Shown here: piece after piece, positions 41,861-54,676 of the stretch
Position numbering within the stretch: the stretch's first letter is position 1
How the letters are laid out: each line of letters starts with the position of its first letter
Origin: an uncultured Oxalobacter sp.
Lineage (GTDB): Bacteria; Pseudomonadota; Gammaproteobacteria; Burkholderiales; Burkholderiaceae_D
Direction of reading: 5' to 3'
Assembly (NCBI GenBank): GCA_905202055.1
Contig: CAJKQK010000003.1
Location: 11,137-75,136, forward strand
Length of the DNA: 64,000 nucleotides
The notes under the pieces: generated by a model
The model's input: the letters and a program-made list of their open reading frames with translations, nothing else
What the model was told of the DNA's origin: nothing
The model's database searches: none
Made by a program: the position numbers and the translations under genes

Positions 41861-42598
41861 ATGGAAGAAAACTCAAAAAGCGCGCAAAAGCTGCACGAAA
41901 TAACTGACGTCAATTATGCAACGATTTTGAAGGCACGAGAATCGTGGAGCATGTTCTCCATTATGTCAGAGTTTATCGAATCGACAGAGAGACTCTCGGA
42001 AATAAATCCTGCCGTGACGATTTTCGGGTCTGCCCGGCTCCATCCCGACAACCCTTACTACATTAAATGCATGGAACTGGCCAGGCGATTGTCCGACGCC
42101 GGTTTTGCGGTTATTTCAGGGGGCGGTCCCGGCATTATGGCTGCAGCCAATCGCGGTGCCTATGAAGGCAAATCGCTCTCAGTCGGCCTGAATATCGAAT
42201 TGCCCCAGGAACAGGCCCCCAATCGCTGGCAGAATGTGTCTTTGAATTACAGACACTTCTTTGCCAGAAAAGTTGCATTTGCCAAGTATGCCGACGCTTT
42301 CGTTCTATTCCCGGGCGGTTTCGGGACGCTGGATGAAATGAGCGAAGTGCTCACCCTGATACAGACGGGCAAATCCCGGCGCATTCCGGTGATACTCGTC
42401 GGCAGCAAATTCTGGGAAGGCTTCATGAAATGGCTCTCCGACACCATGCTGGCCGAAGAAATGATCCATAAGGAAGATCTCGACCTGATGCAGGTGATCG
42501 ATGACGTCGACAAAGTCATCGGAGCCATTTTCACTTTTTATGAAAAACGTGCTATCGGTCCCTCGGAAGAAGAAAGACAGAAAATGCTTTACCTGTAA
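41861..42598 (+). CDS. LOG-family (TIGR00730) Rossmann protein, cytokinin-riboside phosphohydrolase-like
   Basis: The 245-residue protein has the LOG signature PGGFGTLDEM together with GGGPGIMAAANRGAYEG and FARKVAFAKYAD. Family members hydrolyse nucleoside 5'-monophosphates to base and ribose 5-phosphate; some were first misnamed lysine decarboxylases. The N-terminal helix SWSMFSIMSEFIESTERL marks the larger bacterial subgroup. The first ATG (41861) shares a CATATG with the divergent polA start; a downstream start near residue 31-35 is possible and would leave room for a leader. Cytosolic; the physiological substrate is unknown. Confidence 0.85.
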   Translation: MEENSKSAQKLHEITDVNYATILKARESWSMFSIMSEFIESTERLSEINPAVTIFGSARLHPDNPYYIKCMELARRLSDAGFAVISGGGPGIMAAANRGAYEGKSLSVGLNIELPQEQAPNRWQNVSLNYRHFFARKVAFAKYADAFVLFPGGFGTLDEMSEVLTLIQTGKSRRIPVILVGSKFWEGFMKWLSDTMLAEEMIHKEDLDLMQVIDDVDKVIGAIFTFYEKRAIGPSEEERQKMLYL

Positions 42599-42652
42599 AA
42601 CTCATCCCTTTGTTACAATAGCATCATTCATTTACTTTAAGGTGCCACAACC

Positions 42653-43066
42653 ATGCGAGTTCTTTTTCACTTCAGAAAAACCATAGCGTTGGCCGTGCTT
42701 GCGGTAACGTCTGTGGCTGTGGGACAGGAAGTTCAACAGAGGGCTCCGGCTTCCGATCTTGAAATTATCGACGAAGTCGATCAGCCCGCCATTACCATTC
42801 GCAAACCGGATACAACAGGCGAAATTACCGAAAAACGTCAGGGCGGCATGGTTGAGGAAGTCAAGGTTAAAAGCGGTCCAAGCACCTATTATCTTTATCC
42901 GAACGGCCCGAATGGCGTTCCGGGTTCTTTCATGAGCAATGAAGTCCGGCCGGCACTTTTCCGCATCCATGAATTCGATGTCGGTGAAAAGAAACAGGAC
43001 GAAAACAAGGATCAGAAGCAGGAACCACTAAATGCACCGGCCTTGCCGCCTCCTTCCATGAAGTGA
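42653..43066 (+). CDS. DUF2782 periplasmic protein
   Basis: The 137-residue product has an N-terminal signal or anchor (RKTIALAVLAVTSVAVGQEV) and a small conserved core with GEITEKRQGGMVEEVKVKSG, YYLYPNGPNGVPG and RPALFRIHEF. This matches DUF2782, which in betaproteobacteria often lies between polA and thrB as it does here. The tail is Lys/Gln/Pro-rich and low in complexity. The function is unknown. The conserved gene order suggests a stable neighbourhood, not a proven link to threonine synthesis. Confidence 0.8.
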   Translation: MRVLFHFRKTIALAVLAVTSVAVGQEVQQRAPASDLEIIDEVDQPAITIRKPDTTGEITEKRQGGMVEEVKVKSGPSTYYLYPNGPNGVPGSFMSNEVRPALFRIHEFDVGEKKQDENKDQKQEPLNAPALPPPSMK

Positions 43067-43114
43067 AGCGGGTCTAGATCTCGAATTGAAGTTTGTTAAT
43101 CACGATTACATCTC

Positions 43115-44074
43115 ATGGCAGTTTTTACATCGGTCAGTTTGCAGGATCTGACTCCCTGGATTTCATCCTTTTCTCTTGGGCAGGTTCACAGTATCAAAGG
43201 GATCAGTTCCGGCATTGAAAACAGTAATTTTTTTGTCAAAACTGATAAAGGTGAGTATGTACTTACTCTCTTTGAGAAGCTGACGGCTGAAGAACTGCCA
43301 TTTTATCTGAACCTTATGAACCATCTGGCACACAAAGGAATCAAGGTGCCTGCCCCGATCCCGGACAAAGAGGGGCATATCCTGCATTTCCTTTGCGGTA
43401 AACCGGCTTCTCTGGTCACCAAACTCGAAGGAGACTGGCAGCCGGAACCGAAACCGGTTCATTGCGCGGAAGTCGGCAACATGATGGCGAAAATGCATCT
43501 GGCCGGGCGGGATTATCCGGAGGAACAACCCAATTTACGCGGTATCGACTGGTGGCGTAAAACCGCTCCGCTGGTTCAGGATTTTCTCCCTGTCGAAGCC
43601 TCCCTTTTTCTTCAGAATGAAATGCGTTTTCAGGAAGAATTCGCGGATTCGGATCTCTATTGGAAGTTGTTTCGGGGACCGATTCATGCCGACCTGTTTC
43701 GCAATAATGTCATGTTCGACGGGGAAAAGCTGTCCGGCTTTTTCGATTTTTATTTCGCCGGTTGCGACACCTGGTTGTTCGACGTGGCTGTTGCCATCAA
43801 TGACTGGTGTATCGATCTTGAAACGGGTGAGTTCGATGACGCTCGCGTTCGGGCATTTCTTGATGCCTATCATGCTATTCGCCCTTTTACACTTGACGAA
43901 TGCGCCGCATGGAAAGCAATATTGAGAGGAGCAGCCTTGCGGTTCTGGCTTTCCAGACTGTACGACTACTATTTACCACGCGAGGCTGAAATGCTGACGC
44001 CACACGATCCCCGTCATTTTGAACGTATTTTGAGATTACGGGTCAATAAACCTGCCCCTGAACTGATTGCATGA
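43115..44074 (+). CDS. thrB: homoserine kinase (APH-fold type)
   Basis: This kinase phosphorylates homoserine on the way to threonine. The 319-residue protein belongs to the aminoglycoside-phosphotransferase-like type found in betaproteobacteria and pseudomonads, not the GHMP type of E. coli. Motifs are [22 protein letters not shown] (nucleotide loop), the catalytic loop [12 protein letters not shown], and [20 protein letters not shown], with the metal-binding Asp. Its stop overlaps the start of the next gene by four bases (ATGA). thrA and thrC are not in the window. Confidence 0.93.
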   Translation: MAVFTSVSLQDLTPWISSFSLGQVHSIKGISSGIENSNFFVKTDKGEYVLTLFEKLTAEELPFYLNLMNHLAHKGIKVPAPIPDKEGHILHFLCGKPASLVTKLEGDWQPEPKPVHCAEVGNMMAKMHLAGRDYPEEQPNLRGIDWWRKTAPLVQDFLPVEASLFLQNEMRFQEEFADSDLYWKLFRGPIHADLFRNNVMFDGEKLSGFFDFYFAGCDTWLFDVAVAINDWCIDLETGEFDDARVRAFLDAYHAIRPFTLDECAAWKAILRGAALRFWLSRLYDYYLPREAEMLTPHDPRHFERILRLRVNKPAPELIA

Positions 44075-44835
44075 ATTCGATGACCGCTAAAACAGGCTGG
44101 ACCTGGATTGTAAACGGTTACGGTATTTTTCGCCAGAGACCGTTTTTACTGACGAATCTTTTTTTCGGCTATATGATTGGCCTGATGGCGCTTGGCGTCA
44201 TTCCCTTTATCGGCCAGATTCTTCCGGCCGTGGTGATTCCCCTGTTTTCGTTCCTGTTCATGCAGGCCTGTTTCAAAATCGATTCGGGCACCTATGTTTC
44301 ATTCAGGGATCTTTTCAATATCTTCAATCGACAGACAGTGAACCGCCTGCTGCTGCTGGGCAGTTTGTACCTCTTGTATATATTTTTGTTAGCTGTCATT
44401 GCCATATGGATTGATGGGGGTCTTCTGCTGGGTACGGTTTCCCAACAGACCCAGCAGGAACTGACTTCATCGCAGCAGACAAAATTAATGCTGACATTTG
44501 TCCTGGTCATTGCGCTTTATATACCGTTTGCCATGGCGGTCTGGTTTGCAACGCCATTGATCGGCTGGCAAAAGATGAGTATCGGAAAAGCCATCTTTTT
44601 CAGTTTTTTTGCCGTTCTCCGTTCGTTGAAAGCGTTTCTCGTTTACGTTTTTTGCTGGTTGGTGCTCGGATTGTTTATGCCGGTCATTCTCGGAAGTGTT
44701 CTGATCCTGATGGGATTCCAGAATCTGGCCATGTTTGTCATGATGGTTTTATCCGTAGTGCTGAGCATTCTGGCATATTGTTCTTTTTATCCCACGTATA
44801 AAGACGTTTTCGGGCAGCCGGATACCGACAATTGA
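44071..44835 (+). CDS. BPSS1780-family membrane protein
   Basis: The 254-residue protein has about six hydrophobic segments. It starts [20 protein letters not shown] and ends with a short hydrophilic tail. The phrase [17 protein letters not shown] and the later [22 protein letters not shown] resemble the BPSS1780 group of betaproteobacterial membrane proteins, whose function is unknown. Its ATG overlaps the thrB stop, so it is cotranslated with thrB. In relatives it often follows thrB or polA, which supports the assignment. Confidence 0.75.
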   Translation: MNSMTAKTGWTWIVNGYGIFRQRPFLLTNLFFGYMIGLMALGVIPFIGQILPAVVIPLFSFLFMQACFKIDSGTYVSFRDLFNIFNRQTVNRLLLLGSLYLLYIFLLAVIAIWIDGGLLLGTVSQQTQQELTSSQQTKLMLTFVLVIALYIPFAMAVWFATPLIGWQKMSIGKAIFFSFFAVLRSLKAFLVYVFCWLVLGLFMPVILGSVLILMGFQNLAMFVMMVLSVVLSILAYCSFYPTYKDVFGQPDTDN

Positions 44836-44920
44836 TCATTTTTGAATTTTAAACGGTAAAATTCTCCTTTATTCCCATTTCGCCAATCCATTTTTTCATG
44901 CCATCTTCTAGAGGCTGTGA

Positions 44921-45811
<891 letters not shown>

Positions 45812-45825
45812 TGTCTTTAACAAAT

Positions 45826-45854
45826 AAAAAGGGCAGCTTTTCGCTGCCCTTTTT
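45826..45854. terminator. bidirectional terminator between argB and atpC
   Basis: AAAAAGGGCAGC and GCTGCCCTTTTT form a perfect stem around a TTTTC loop. With A and T runs on both sides it ends argB on one strand and the atp operon on the other. Confidence 0.9.
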
Positions 45855-45873
45855 ATTTAAATGACCGAAATCA

Positions 45874-46296
45874 TCAATGCTTGCGCCGCAATTTTTTAAT
45901 CATGGCCAACTGCGCGACTGCCATTGCAATTTCTGCTTGAGCTTTGGCATAGTCGATCTGGGATTCACGATTCAAAATAGCGTCTTCAGCCAGTTTCTTC
46001 GCTTCACTAGCCTTGGCTTCATCAAGATCTTTTGCACGGATTGCCGTATCAGCCAAAACGGTGACGGCATGCGGTTGAACTTCAAGAACACCACCCGCGA
46101 CAAAGACGTATTCTTCTTCTTCCTTGCCGCTTATTTTAATGCGCACAGCACCAGGCTTGATACGGGTAATCAGGGGAGCATGGCGTGGAAGGATACCCAG
46201 CTCGCCCAGTTCACCCGGCAACACGACGAATTCGGCTTCCCCAGAAAAAATCAATTCTTCTGCAGAGACTACGTCAACATGTATGGTGTTTGCCAT
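45874..46296 (-). CDS. atpC: ATP synthase F1 subunit epsilon
   Basis: Epsilon is the regulatory rotor subunit of F1. The 140-residue product starts [20 protein letters not shown]. The N-terminal beta barrel includes [17 protein letters not shown] and [21 protein letters not shown], and a two-helix C-terminal tail follows. Last gene of the atpIBEFHAGDC operon, ahead of a strong terminator. Confidence 0.97.
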   Translation of the reverse strand: MANTIHVDVVSAEELIFSGEAEFVVLPGELGELGILPRHAPLITRIKPGAVRIKISGKEEEEYVFVAGGVLEVQPHAVTVLADTAIRAKDLDEAKASEAKKLAEDAILNRESQIDYAKAQAEIAMAVAQLAMIKKLRRKH

Positions 46297-46389
46297 GTTT
46301 GAAACCTTTATGATCGTTCAGTTGCTTATCGATTTTGTTTCTGTGTGAGTGCAAAAATACCCTCACACAGATAACCCAATCACAACCGA

Positions 46390-47787
<1,398 letters not shown>

Positions 47788-47825
47788 TTATTCGTTTAAT
47801 GCAATTCCATCTAACCGGTCACGGA

Positions 47826-48695
47826 TCAAACCGCTGCCGCCCCTGCCACAATTTCGGACAATTCTGTTGTAATCGCTGCCTGACGGGTTTTGTTATAAAC
47901 CAGTTTCAGTTCTGAAATAACGTTACCCGCATTATCGCTAGCGGCTTTCATTGCAACCATTCGCGCCGATTGTTCCGACCCGATATTTTCGGCAACAGAC
48001 TGATACAGCAGTGCTTCAATATAACGCTGCAACAAAGTATCGATAACAGCCGGTGCATCCGGTTCGTAAATATATTCCCAACTGTGGCTTTTGGTTTCCA
48101 CTTTGAGAGTTTCTTTAGGTAATGGAAGCAACTGGTCAATTACCGGTTCCTGTTTCATCGTATTGATGAACTTGTTGTAGCACAGGTAGATGGCATCCAG
48201 ATTTTCCGCGTTGTACTCATCCAGTAAAACTTTAAAAGGCCCAATCAGCTGTTCGAGACGGGGTGTATCACCGAGCTGAACGACAGAGGATAAAACCTTT
48301 GCGCCAATCCGGTTCAAAAATCCCAGACCTTTGGTACCGATAGCGACTGTTACGATACTGTTACCCTTGGCTTCTTCTTCACGCATTTTATTGGTGACGA
48401 CCCTTAATACGTTTGTATTCAGGCCGCCACACAAACCCTTGTCGGTCGTGACGACAACCAGACCGATTCGTTTGGCTTGTGCCCGTTCAACAGTAAACGG
48501 ATGAACGTAATCAGGGTTTGCTTCTGCCAAGTGAGCTGCAATATTGCGAACAATTTCGCTATATGGACGACTGGAGCGCATCCGGTCCTGCGCCTTGCGC
48601 ATTTTGGATGCGGCCACCATTTCCATAGCCTTGGTAATTTTCCTCGTGTTTTCTACGCTGCTGATTTGGCCGCGTATTTCCTTGCCTGATGCCAT
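47826..48695 (-). CDS. atpG: ATP synthase F1 subunit gamma
   Basis: Gamma is the central rotor shaft of F1. The 289-residue product starts [20 protein letters not shown], followed by [19 protein letters not shown], and ends in the long C-terminal helix with [19 protein letters not shown] good AAGGAG site precedes the ATG. It sits between atpA and atpD as usual. Confidence 0.97.
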   Translation of the reverse strand: MASGKEIRGQISSVENTRKITKAMEMVAASKMRKAQDRMRSSRPYSEIVRNIAAHLAEANPDYVHPFTVERAQAKRIGLVVVTTDKGLCGGLNTNVLRVVTNKMREEEAKGNSIVTVAIGTKGLGFLNRIGAKVLSSVVQLGDTPRLEQLIGPFKVLLDEYNAENLDAIYLCYNKFINTMKQEPVIDQLLPLPKETLKVETKSHSWEYIYEPDAPAVIDTLLQRYIEALLYQSVAENIGSEQSARMVAMKAASDNAGNVISELKLVYNKTRQAAITTELSEIVAGAAAV

Positions 48696-48732
48696 GAGGC
48701 TTTACTCCTTGTCGCGTCAGTTAAATCGTTAA

Positions 48733-50283
48733 TCAGGCAGCTTCCTGAGAACGGATCTGTTTGAAATCCGTAATCGCTGCTGCAAGAGTCGATTCATCGT
48801 CCTTGTCCAGCTTCTTGTTTTCATCAATTCTTCTCAGGAGATCGGAATGATTGTCTTTCATGTAAGCGTGCAGTTCGGCTTCGAATGGCAGGACATCCTT
48901 TACTTCGATGTCATCCAGGAAACCGCTGTTGACGGCAAACAGGGAAACGGACATTAAGGAAATCGGCAGTGGCGAGTACTGATCCTGTTTCAACAGTTCG
49001 GTAACACGGGCGCCACGATCGAGCTGGCGTCTGGTCGCTTCGTCCAGATCGGACGCAAACTGTGCAAACGCAGCCAATTCACGATACTGGGCCAAGTCGG
49101 TACGAATACCGCCGGAGAGGCTCTTGATCGCTTTGGTCTGTGCAGCACCACCCACACGCGAAACCGAAATACCGGCGTTAATCGCAGGACGGATACCAGC
49201 GTTGAACAAGTTGGTTTCCAGGAAGATCTGACCGTCGGTAATGGAAATAACGTTGGTCGGAACGAACGCGGAAACGTCACCTGCTTGGGTTTCAATGATC
49301 GGCAAAGCGGTCAATGAACCGGTCTTGCCCTTGACTTCGCCATTGGTGAATTCTTCGACGTAATGTTCGTTGACACGAGCGGCACGTTCCAACAGGCGGG
49401 AGTGCAAATAGAAAACGTCACCAGGGAATGCTTCACGTCCAGGTGGACGACGCAACAGCAGGGAAACCTGACGATAGGCAACGGCCTGTTTGGACAGATC
49501 ATCATAAACAATCAGGGCATCCTGACCGCGGTCGCGGAAGTATTCACCCATGGCACAGCCGGCATATGGTGCAATGTACTGCATTGCAGCAGATTCGGAA
49601 GCGGTTGCAGCGACAACGATGGTGTAATCCATGGCGCCATTGTCTTCCAGGGCGCGAACGGTATTCTTGATCGAAGAAGCTTTCTGGCCGACAGCGACAT
49701 AAATACAGATCATGTCCTGGCCTTTTTGATTGATGATGGCATCAATTGCAACAGCGGTTTTGCCTGTCTGACGGTCGCCAATGATCAATTCACGTTGTCC
49801 ACGTCCGATTGGCACCATGGAGTCAATCGCCTTCAAACCGGTTTGCATCGGCTGGGAAACGGACTGGCGGGCAATAACGCCCGGAGCGATTTTTTCGATT
49901 GGGCTGGTCAGTTTTGCATTGACCGGGCCTTTGCCGTCAATCGGTGCTCCCAGGGAATCAACGACACGACCGATCAATTCGGGACCGGTCGGGACTTCCA
50001 GAATACGACCCGTACATTTAACGGTGTCGCCTTCTGAAATATGTTCGTATGCACCCAGAACCACGGCACCGACGGAATCACGTTCCAGGTTCAATGCCAG
50101 GCCAAAAGTATTACCGGGGAATTCAAGCATTTCCCCCTGCATAACGTCAGAGAGGCCATGAATACGGCAGATACCGTCGGAGACGGAAATAACGGTACCC
50201 TGATTGCGAATCTCGGCCGAGTCACCCAGATTCTCTATCCGATTTTTAATCAGATCACTGATTTCGGACGGGTTTAGTAACAT
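48733..50283 (-). CDS. atpA: ATP synthase F1 subunit alpha
   Basis: Alpha carries the non-catalytic nucleotide sites of F1. The 516-residue product has the P-loop [17 protein letters not shown], the segment [43 protein letters not shown] (broken here only for reading) and [17 protein letters not shown], the ATP synthase alpha/beta signature. It starts [19 protein letters not shown], slightly different from the usual MQLNPSEIS start. The position is standard. Confidence 0.98.
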   Translation of the reverse strand: MLLNPSEISDLIKNRIENLGDSAEIRNQGTVISVSDGICRIHGLSDVMQGEMLEFPGNTFGLALNLERDSVGAVVLGAYEHISEGDTVKCTGRILEVPTGPELIGRVVDSLGAPIDGKGPVNAKLTSPIEKIAPGVIARQSVSQPMQTGLKAIDSMVPIGRGQRELIIGDRQTGKTAVAIDAIINQKGQDMICIYVAVGQKASSIKNTVRALEDNGAMDYTIVVAATASESAAMQYIAPYAGCAMGEYFRDRGQDALIVYDDLSKQAVAYRQVSLLLRRPPGREAFPGDVFYLHSRLLERAARVNEHYVEEFTNGEVKGKTGSLTALPIIETQAGDVSAFVPTNVISITDGQIFLETNLFNAGIRPAINAGISVSRVGGAAQTKAIKSLSGGIRTDLAQYRELAAFAQFASDLDEATRRQLDRGARVTELLKQDQYSPLPISLMSVSLFAVNSGFLDDIEVKDVLPFEAELHAYMKDNHSDLLRRIDENKKLDKDDESTLAAAITDFKQIRSQEAA

Positions 50284-50332
50284 GCTAACTCCTAATATTG
50301 TTCTATCGGTTCGCGCCGCTCAAGCAGCTTGA

Positions 50333-50863
50333 TTACGAAACAAGGGTTTCCTGCATTTTTTGCAGCTTTCCACGCACAGACAGGTCTAAAACTTCATCGC
50401 CGACAGTAGCACAGATGCCGCCGATGAGTGATTCATCGACCTCGACAGTAGGAATAAGCTTGCGTCCAAACCGCTTTTCCAGTTTGCCGACGATGTCATC
50501 GACCTGAGCTTCAGTCAATGGAAAAGCTGTGGCTATTTTTGCAATTGCCGCTCCCTGGCTTGCATTTTTCAGTTCTTCAAACTGATTGGCAATTTCAGGG
50601 AGTAGAGAAACACGGTCATTATCAACGAGAACCTTGATGAAATTTTTTACCGTTTCATCATTTTCACATCGAAAAATCGAGTAAAGGATTTCAGCTATCT
50701 GATCCTTTCTCAAATTCGGATTGTTCGCAACCTCAAGAACTTGAGGATGCGATCCGATTTTAGACAATGCTTCAATCAGCTGAGACCACTGTGTCAAATC
50801 CTGCTTTTGCGCTATCTGAAAAAGTGCTTCAGCATATGGGCGCGCTACAGTAGCTATTTCCAT
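50333..50863 (-). CDS. atpH: ATP synthase F1 subunit delta
   Basis: Delta links F1 to the peripheral stalk. The 176-residue product starts MEIATVARPYAEALFQIAQK with the conserved ARPYAEALF motif and ends with the small C-terminal domain (VDESLIGGICATVGDEVLDLSVRGKLQ). It lies two bases behind atpF and 49 bases ahead of atpA. Confidence 0.96.
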   Translation of the reverse strand: MEIATVARPYAEALFQIAQKQDLTQWSQLIEALSKIGSHPQVLEVANNPNLRKDQIAEILYSIFRCENDETVKNFIKVLVDNDRVSLLPEIANQFEELKNASQGAAIAKIATAFPLTEAQVDDIVGKLEKRFGRKLIPTVEVDESLIGGICATVGDEVLDLSVRGKLQKMQETLVS

Positions 50864-50865
50864 AA

Positions 50866-51336
50866 TTAAAGTTCAGCAGAAATTTTGTTTAACAGATCAG
50901 CGTGAGCCTGAGCGTCGATTTCCTTTTTGAGAATCTGCTCTGCTCCCTTGACAGCCAGTGCCGCAACTTCTGCACGAAGTTGTTCTCTTGCCTGTTTGAT
51001 CTGCAGATCGGCCTGAGCTCTGGCTTGAGCCAGAATTTCGGCAGCCTCGCTCTCAGCATCGTTTTTGATGTCATCCGCAATTTTCTGTGCCCGTGTTTCA
51101 GCTTCCAGAACACGTTTTTGACCTTCTTCTCTTGCTTTGGCAAGTTCGGTCTGAACGTGCTTTTGTACGGCAATCATTTCCTGTTTGCTGCGGTCAGCTG
51201 CAGTCAAACCTTCCTGAATTCTTTTCGCGCGTTCATCCAGTACTTTTACCAAAGGTGGCCATACTACTTTTGCCGTGAATATGGCAAGAACAATAAAGAC
51301 CACGAATTGCGCGAATAAAGTCGCATTTAAATTCAC
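50866..51336 (-). CDS. atpF: ATP synthase F0 subunit b
   Basis: Subunit b forms the peripheral stalk and anchors it in the membrane. I assign a GTG start at 51336. It is preceded by AAGGAA at good spacing, gives the usual N-terminus (M)[17 protein letters not shown], and yields 156 residues, the same as E. coli AtpF. An in-frame ATG at 51366 would add ten residues containing no family match. One N-terminal membrane helix is followed by a long charged coiled coil rich in Glu, Lys and Ala. Confidence 0.95.
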   Translation of the reverse strand: MNLNATLFAQFVVFIVLAIFTAKVVWPPLVKVLDERAKRIQEGLTAADRSKQEMIAVQKHVQTELAKAREEGQKRVLEAETRAQKIADDIKNDAESEAAEILAQARAQADLQIKQAREQLRAEVAALAVKGAEQILKKEIDAQAHADLLNKISAEL

Positions 51337-51409
51337 GGTGTATTCCTTTTTAATAGCTTTCGCCAATTAAATGACTCGAGATGTTGCCATCCGAACCGTC
51401 GTACATTGA

Positions 51410-51709
<300 letters not shown>

Positions 51710-51712
51710 TTA

Positions 51713-52549
51713 TTAGTGACCTTCGTGTGCAAGACCCAGATAAACGAGTGTCAACATCATGAAAATGAAAGCTTGCAGGAAGACGATCAGAATATGGAAA
51801 ATCGCCCAGATTGCGCCGGCTATCACGTGTCCGATAAACAGGAAAGAACCGCCGATTGACAGGGAAGCATAGGCACCCAGCATGGCAATCATCAGGAACA
51901 GCAATTCACCTGCATACATATTTCCCCAGAGTCGCATTGCCAGGGAAACCATTTTGGAAATGTATTCAATACAGTTCAAAACAAAGTTGGCAGGAGCCAG
52001 GGCCAGTCCGAACGGAGCACCGAACAGTTCATGCAGGAAGCCTTTCAGGCCTTTTACCTTGATACCAAAATAAATCATCAGTACAACAACACCTAATGAA
52101 ATACCGACAGTACCGTTCAGGTCTGAGGTCGGAACGGCACGATGATACGGAATGTGAACATTAAGGCCGAGCCAGTTGAAAATCTGGCTGAACAGATCCA
52201 CTGGCAAAAAGTCCATGGAGTTCATCAGGGAAATCCAGACGAACATGGTCAGGGCAAGAGGAGCGATAAAACGACGGTCCCCGTGGATCTGCGCCTTTGA
52301 CTGACTGTCAGCCATTTCAACCAGTACTTCTACGATGGATTGAACACGGTTAGGTGTATCCGAGGTAGCCTTGCGGGCGACGTAGTACATAAAAATACAG
52401 GCAACGACACCACAAAAAACAGACCAGAAGACGGTATCAAGATTAATAATAGAAAAATCTATAATTTTTTCCTGATGACTTGTCCCGAAGTTCTGAAGGT
52501 GGTGGGTTACGTATTCTGCCAATGTTGGCGAATGGGCATCTGCAGACAT
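51713..52549 (-). CDS. atpB: ATP synthase F0 subunit a
   Basis: Subunit a holds the proton half-channels against the c ring. The 278-residue multi-pass protein has the essential arginine in SLAMRLWGNMYAGELLFLMIA and conserved LMNSMDFLPVDL and GHVIAGAIWAIFHILIVFLQ stretches. The ATG at 52549 lies two bases behind the atpI stop; an overlapping TTG at 52555 is also possible. The N-terminus (LAEYVTHHLQNF) matches relatives. Confidence 0.97.
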   Translation of the reverse strand: MSADAHSPTLAEYVTHHLQNFGTSHQEKIIDFSIINLDTVFWSVFCGVVACIFMYYVARKATSDTPNRVQSIVEVLVEMADSQSKAQIHGDRRFIAPLALTMFVWISLMNSMDFLPVDLFSQIFNWLGLNVHIPYHRAVPTSDLNGTVGISLGVVVLMIYFGIKVKGLKGFLHELFGAPFGLALAPANFVLNCIEYISKMVSLAMRLWGNMYAGELLFLMIAMLGAYASLSIGGSFLFIGHVIAGAIWAIFHILIVFLQAFIFMMLTLVYLGLAHEGH

Positions 52550-52551
52550 AG

Positions 52552-52908
52552 TCAACTCTTCGATTTCGACAATAAAAAAATATAACTTTTAAGAACCAGT
52601 ATATAGCTCACGATAAATGCAACCCATTTGACATCCTGATATAGCCAGAAAACCAGAAACATCAGGACAATCGAGATTGCAATCTTCACAAATTCCATTA
52701 CAAAAAAGGTGGCAGGGATAATTTTGCGAAAGATTTTCTGGGCCAGAAAAAGTCCCACGAAAAAAATTACATTGGGTACAACACAACTTAATCCGGCCAG
52801 AAACGAAGAAACTCCCGAAGGACGCCCTCCAATCAATACCGCAATCAAGGCAATGATTATCGCAATGCCGAACTGCCACAACAATACACGTCCCAGTTTT
52901 GGTCCCAT
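52552..52908 (-). CDS. atpI: ATP synthase subunit I
   Basis: AtpI is a small membrane protein that assists c-ring assembly or magnesium supply; it is not part of the final enzyme. The 118-residue product has four hydrophobic segments, including IIIALIAVLIGGRPSGVSSF and GLFLAQKIFRKIIPATFFVME. It heads the operon, with a strong promoter about 100 nt upstream. The sequence is poorly conserved across the family, and position is a large part of the evidence. Confidence 0.88.
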   Translation of the reverse strand: MGPKLGRVLLWQFGIAIIIALIAVLIGGRPSGVSSFLAGLSCVVPNVIFFVGLFLAQKIFRKIIPATFFVMEFVKIAISIVLMFLVFWLYQDVKWVAFIVSYILVLKSYIFLLSKSKS

Positions 52909-53004
52909 AAGTCTGATGACATCAAATAAGGTACGTGCTGTCAGAACGTTTCATCTTTTGTAAAAAGCAAGAAATTTACGCTCTGACTAACATCAAACCC
53001 CCAA

Positions 53005-53034
53005 ATTATACTTGTGCTAAAGAGTGTCAGTCAA
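53005..53034 (-). promoter_or_regulatory. sigma-70 promoter of the atp operon
   Basis: On the minus strand TTGACT (53029-53034) and a perfect TATAAT (53005-53010) are 18 nt apart. The -10 lies about 97 nt ahead of atpI. No regulator site is apparent, in line with a constitutively strong operon. Confidence 0.78.
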
Positions 53035-53154
53035 CGAAACTTTGCACAATAAATATGCAAAATATTTCTTATTTGGTAATTCGTCGAATCTGTTTTTTTC
53101 TTTAAAAATTAGTTGGCTTTGCAATATTTTTAAAGCAAATTATTAATTCGGTTT

Positions 53155-53790
53155 TCATCCCTTCACGAATGCATTTCCCTTGCGTTCATTTCCAATGGAA
53201 GAAACAGGGCCATGACCCGGGATGAATTGTACGTCATCACCCAATGTATACATGTTTTCCTTGATCGACTTCGAAAGCTGGGTAAAGCTGCCTTTGGGAA
53301 GATCGGTGCGCCCAACCGAACCGGCAAAAAGCACGTCACCTGAGATGGCAACTTTGGTCGGGGTGTGGAAGAAAATGACGTGACCGGGAGAATGTCCGGG
53401 GCAATGAAAGACCTTCAGTATTTCGTTTCCTACTGTGACTTCATCACCCTGATCCAGCCAGCGATTGGGGGTGAATGGTTCGCCTGCGGGCAAGCCCCAC
53501 ATACGGGACTGTTCCGAGCCGAGTTGTTCGAGAAGGTAGGCGTCGTCCTTATGGGGGCCTTCGATAGGCACATCATATTCTTCAGCCAGTTTTTTGGCTC
53601 CGCCGCAATGATCGAGATGACCATGTGTCACCAGCACTTTTTCAAGGGTCAGGCCACGCTGTTTCAAGGCGTCACTGATTTTATTGATATCTCCGCCCGG
53701 ATCGACGACGGCCGCTTTATTTGTGTTTTCATCCCACATCAGCGTGCAGTTTTGCTGAAATGGCGTTACAGGAATGATTTGAAACTTCAT
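53155..53790 (-). CDS. MBL-fold metallohydrolase (YcbL/glyoxalase II-like)
   Basis: The 211-residue protein has the metallo-beta-lactamase metal site: THGHLDHCGG (HxHxDH), CPGHSPGH, ISGDVLFAGSVGRTDLP (bridging Asp) and IPGHGP. The short length and the GRTDLP segment fit the YcbL-like subgroup related to glyoxalase II. Hydroxyacylglutathione or a similar thioester is a guess from the family. Cytosolic. A TATAAT lies shortly upstream on the minus strand. It is transcribed toward the atp promoter region. Confidence 0.85.
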   Translation of the reverse strand: MKFQIIPVTPFQQNCTLMWDENTNKAAVVDPGGDINKISDALKQRGLTLEKVLVTHGHLDHCGGAKKLAEEYDVPIEGPHKDDAYLLEQLGSEQSRMWGLPAGEPFTPNRWLDQGDEVTVGNEILKVFHCPGHSPGHVIFFHTPTKVAISGDVLFAGSVGRTDLPKGSFTQLSKSIKENMYTLGDDVQFIPGHGPVSSIGNERKGNAFVKG

Positions 53791-53964
53791 GGCTGCTCAC
53801 ATTATAAAAGTTTGAAACGGGAAGTCGGAAGCAACAACTCTGATTTCATACCCTTCAAATCAGGGGATTCAATGGCGTTGCCCGGGTCAAAACCGGAACA
53901 TTATAGCCATAATTGATCGATTTGAGACAAATCGATTCCAGTATCTTTATGTTTTTATATGGAT

Positions 53965-54660
53965 TTAATTATTGTCGGCAAAATTATTGCGGGATTCGCA
54001 TTCTTTTTTTGACACTTGCGGGAAGCCGGCAAGAATGAGCTCCAGTTGTTGCAACTGGCTCTTGTCCGGATTTCGTATCTGGAATGTGGTTGATCCGGAT
54101 GGTCTGGTCCGGACGTGTGTCAGGGCATCCTCGAAGCCGAGTTTCCGGAGTTCAGCGATCAGATTTTTCGCAGCCCCTTCATTTTTGAAGATACCGAGCG
54201 AGATGGCATTTTTGAATTGTGTCCCGTTTGTAATTAGGAAGAAATTGCTGATGCCTTTTTTCTGCAATTCACCTATCCGCTTTTCCGCAGCCTTTTTGTT
54301 TTCGGCTGAGGGAAGATAAACCATATAACTCGATGGGTTGTGATTTTGAAACGGTTCAACCGAGCTGGCAGGCAGAAGATTCTTTATCTTTTTTCCGAAG
54401 AGTCTGGCGGCAGCTGTATCGAATTCCCCGATTTCAAGGCAGACGGTTGTTTCACTGGTCTGTTCTGCTGTAGTGGCTGGTTGGGCTGGTTCGGATTGTG
54501 GCTTTATCAGTACCGAAGGCAGCAGGCGGATTTTTTCCGTTTCGACAGACTGGAGCGGTATCGGCTCATCCTGTTTTTTGGGCGAGTCCGTATAAGTTTG
54601 TGTCGTGGCAAACATGACGACATTGGCCACAAGAAGAATCCAGAAAGTCAGTCTCAACAT
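53965..54660 (-). CDS. SPOR-domain protein
   Basis: The 231-residue protein has an N-terminal membrane anchor (LTFWILLVANVVMFATTQTY) and a Gln/Pro/Thr-rich linker. The C-terminal region, with KNAISLGIFKNEGAAKNLIAEL and LGFEDALTHVRTR, fits a SPOR domain. SPOR domains bind denuded glycan strands at the division septum. The gene follows coaX by 16 nt on the same strand, an arrangement usual in Burkholderiales, so the two are probably cotranscribed. Role inferred from domain only. Confidence 0.8.
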   Translation of the reverse strand: MLRLTFWILLVANVVMFATTQTYTDSPKKQDEPIPLQSVETEKIRLLPSVLIKPQSEPAQPATTAEQTSETTVCLEIGEFDTAAARLFGKKIKNLLPASSVEPFQNHNPSSYMVYLPSAENKKAAEKRIGELQKKGISNFFLITNGTQFKNAISLGIFKNEGAAKNLIAELRKLGFEDALTHVRTRPSGSTTFQIRNPDKSQLQQLELILAGFPQVSKKECESRNNFADNN

Positions 54661-54676
54661 AAGTTATTTAAAAAGC

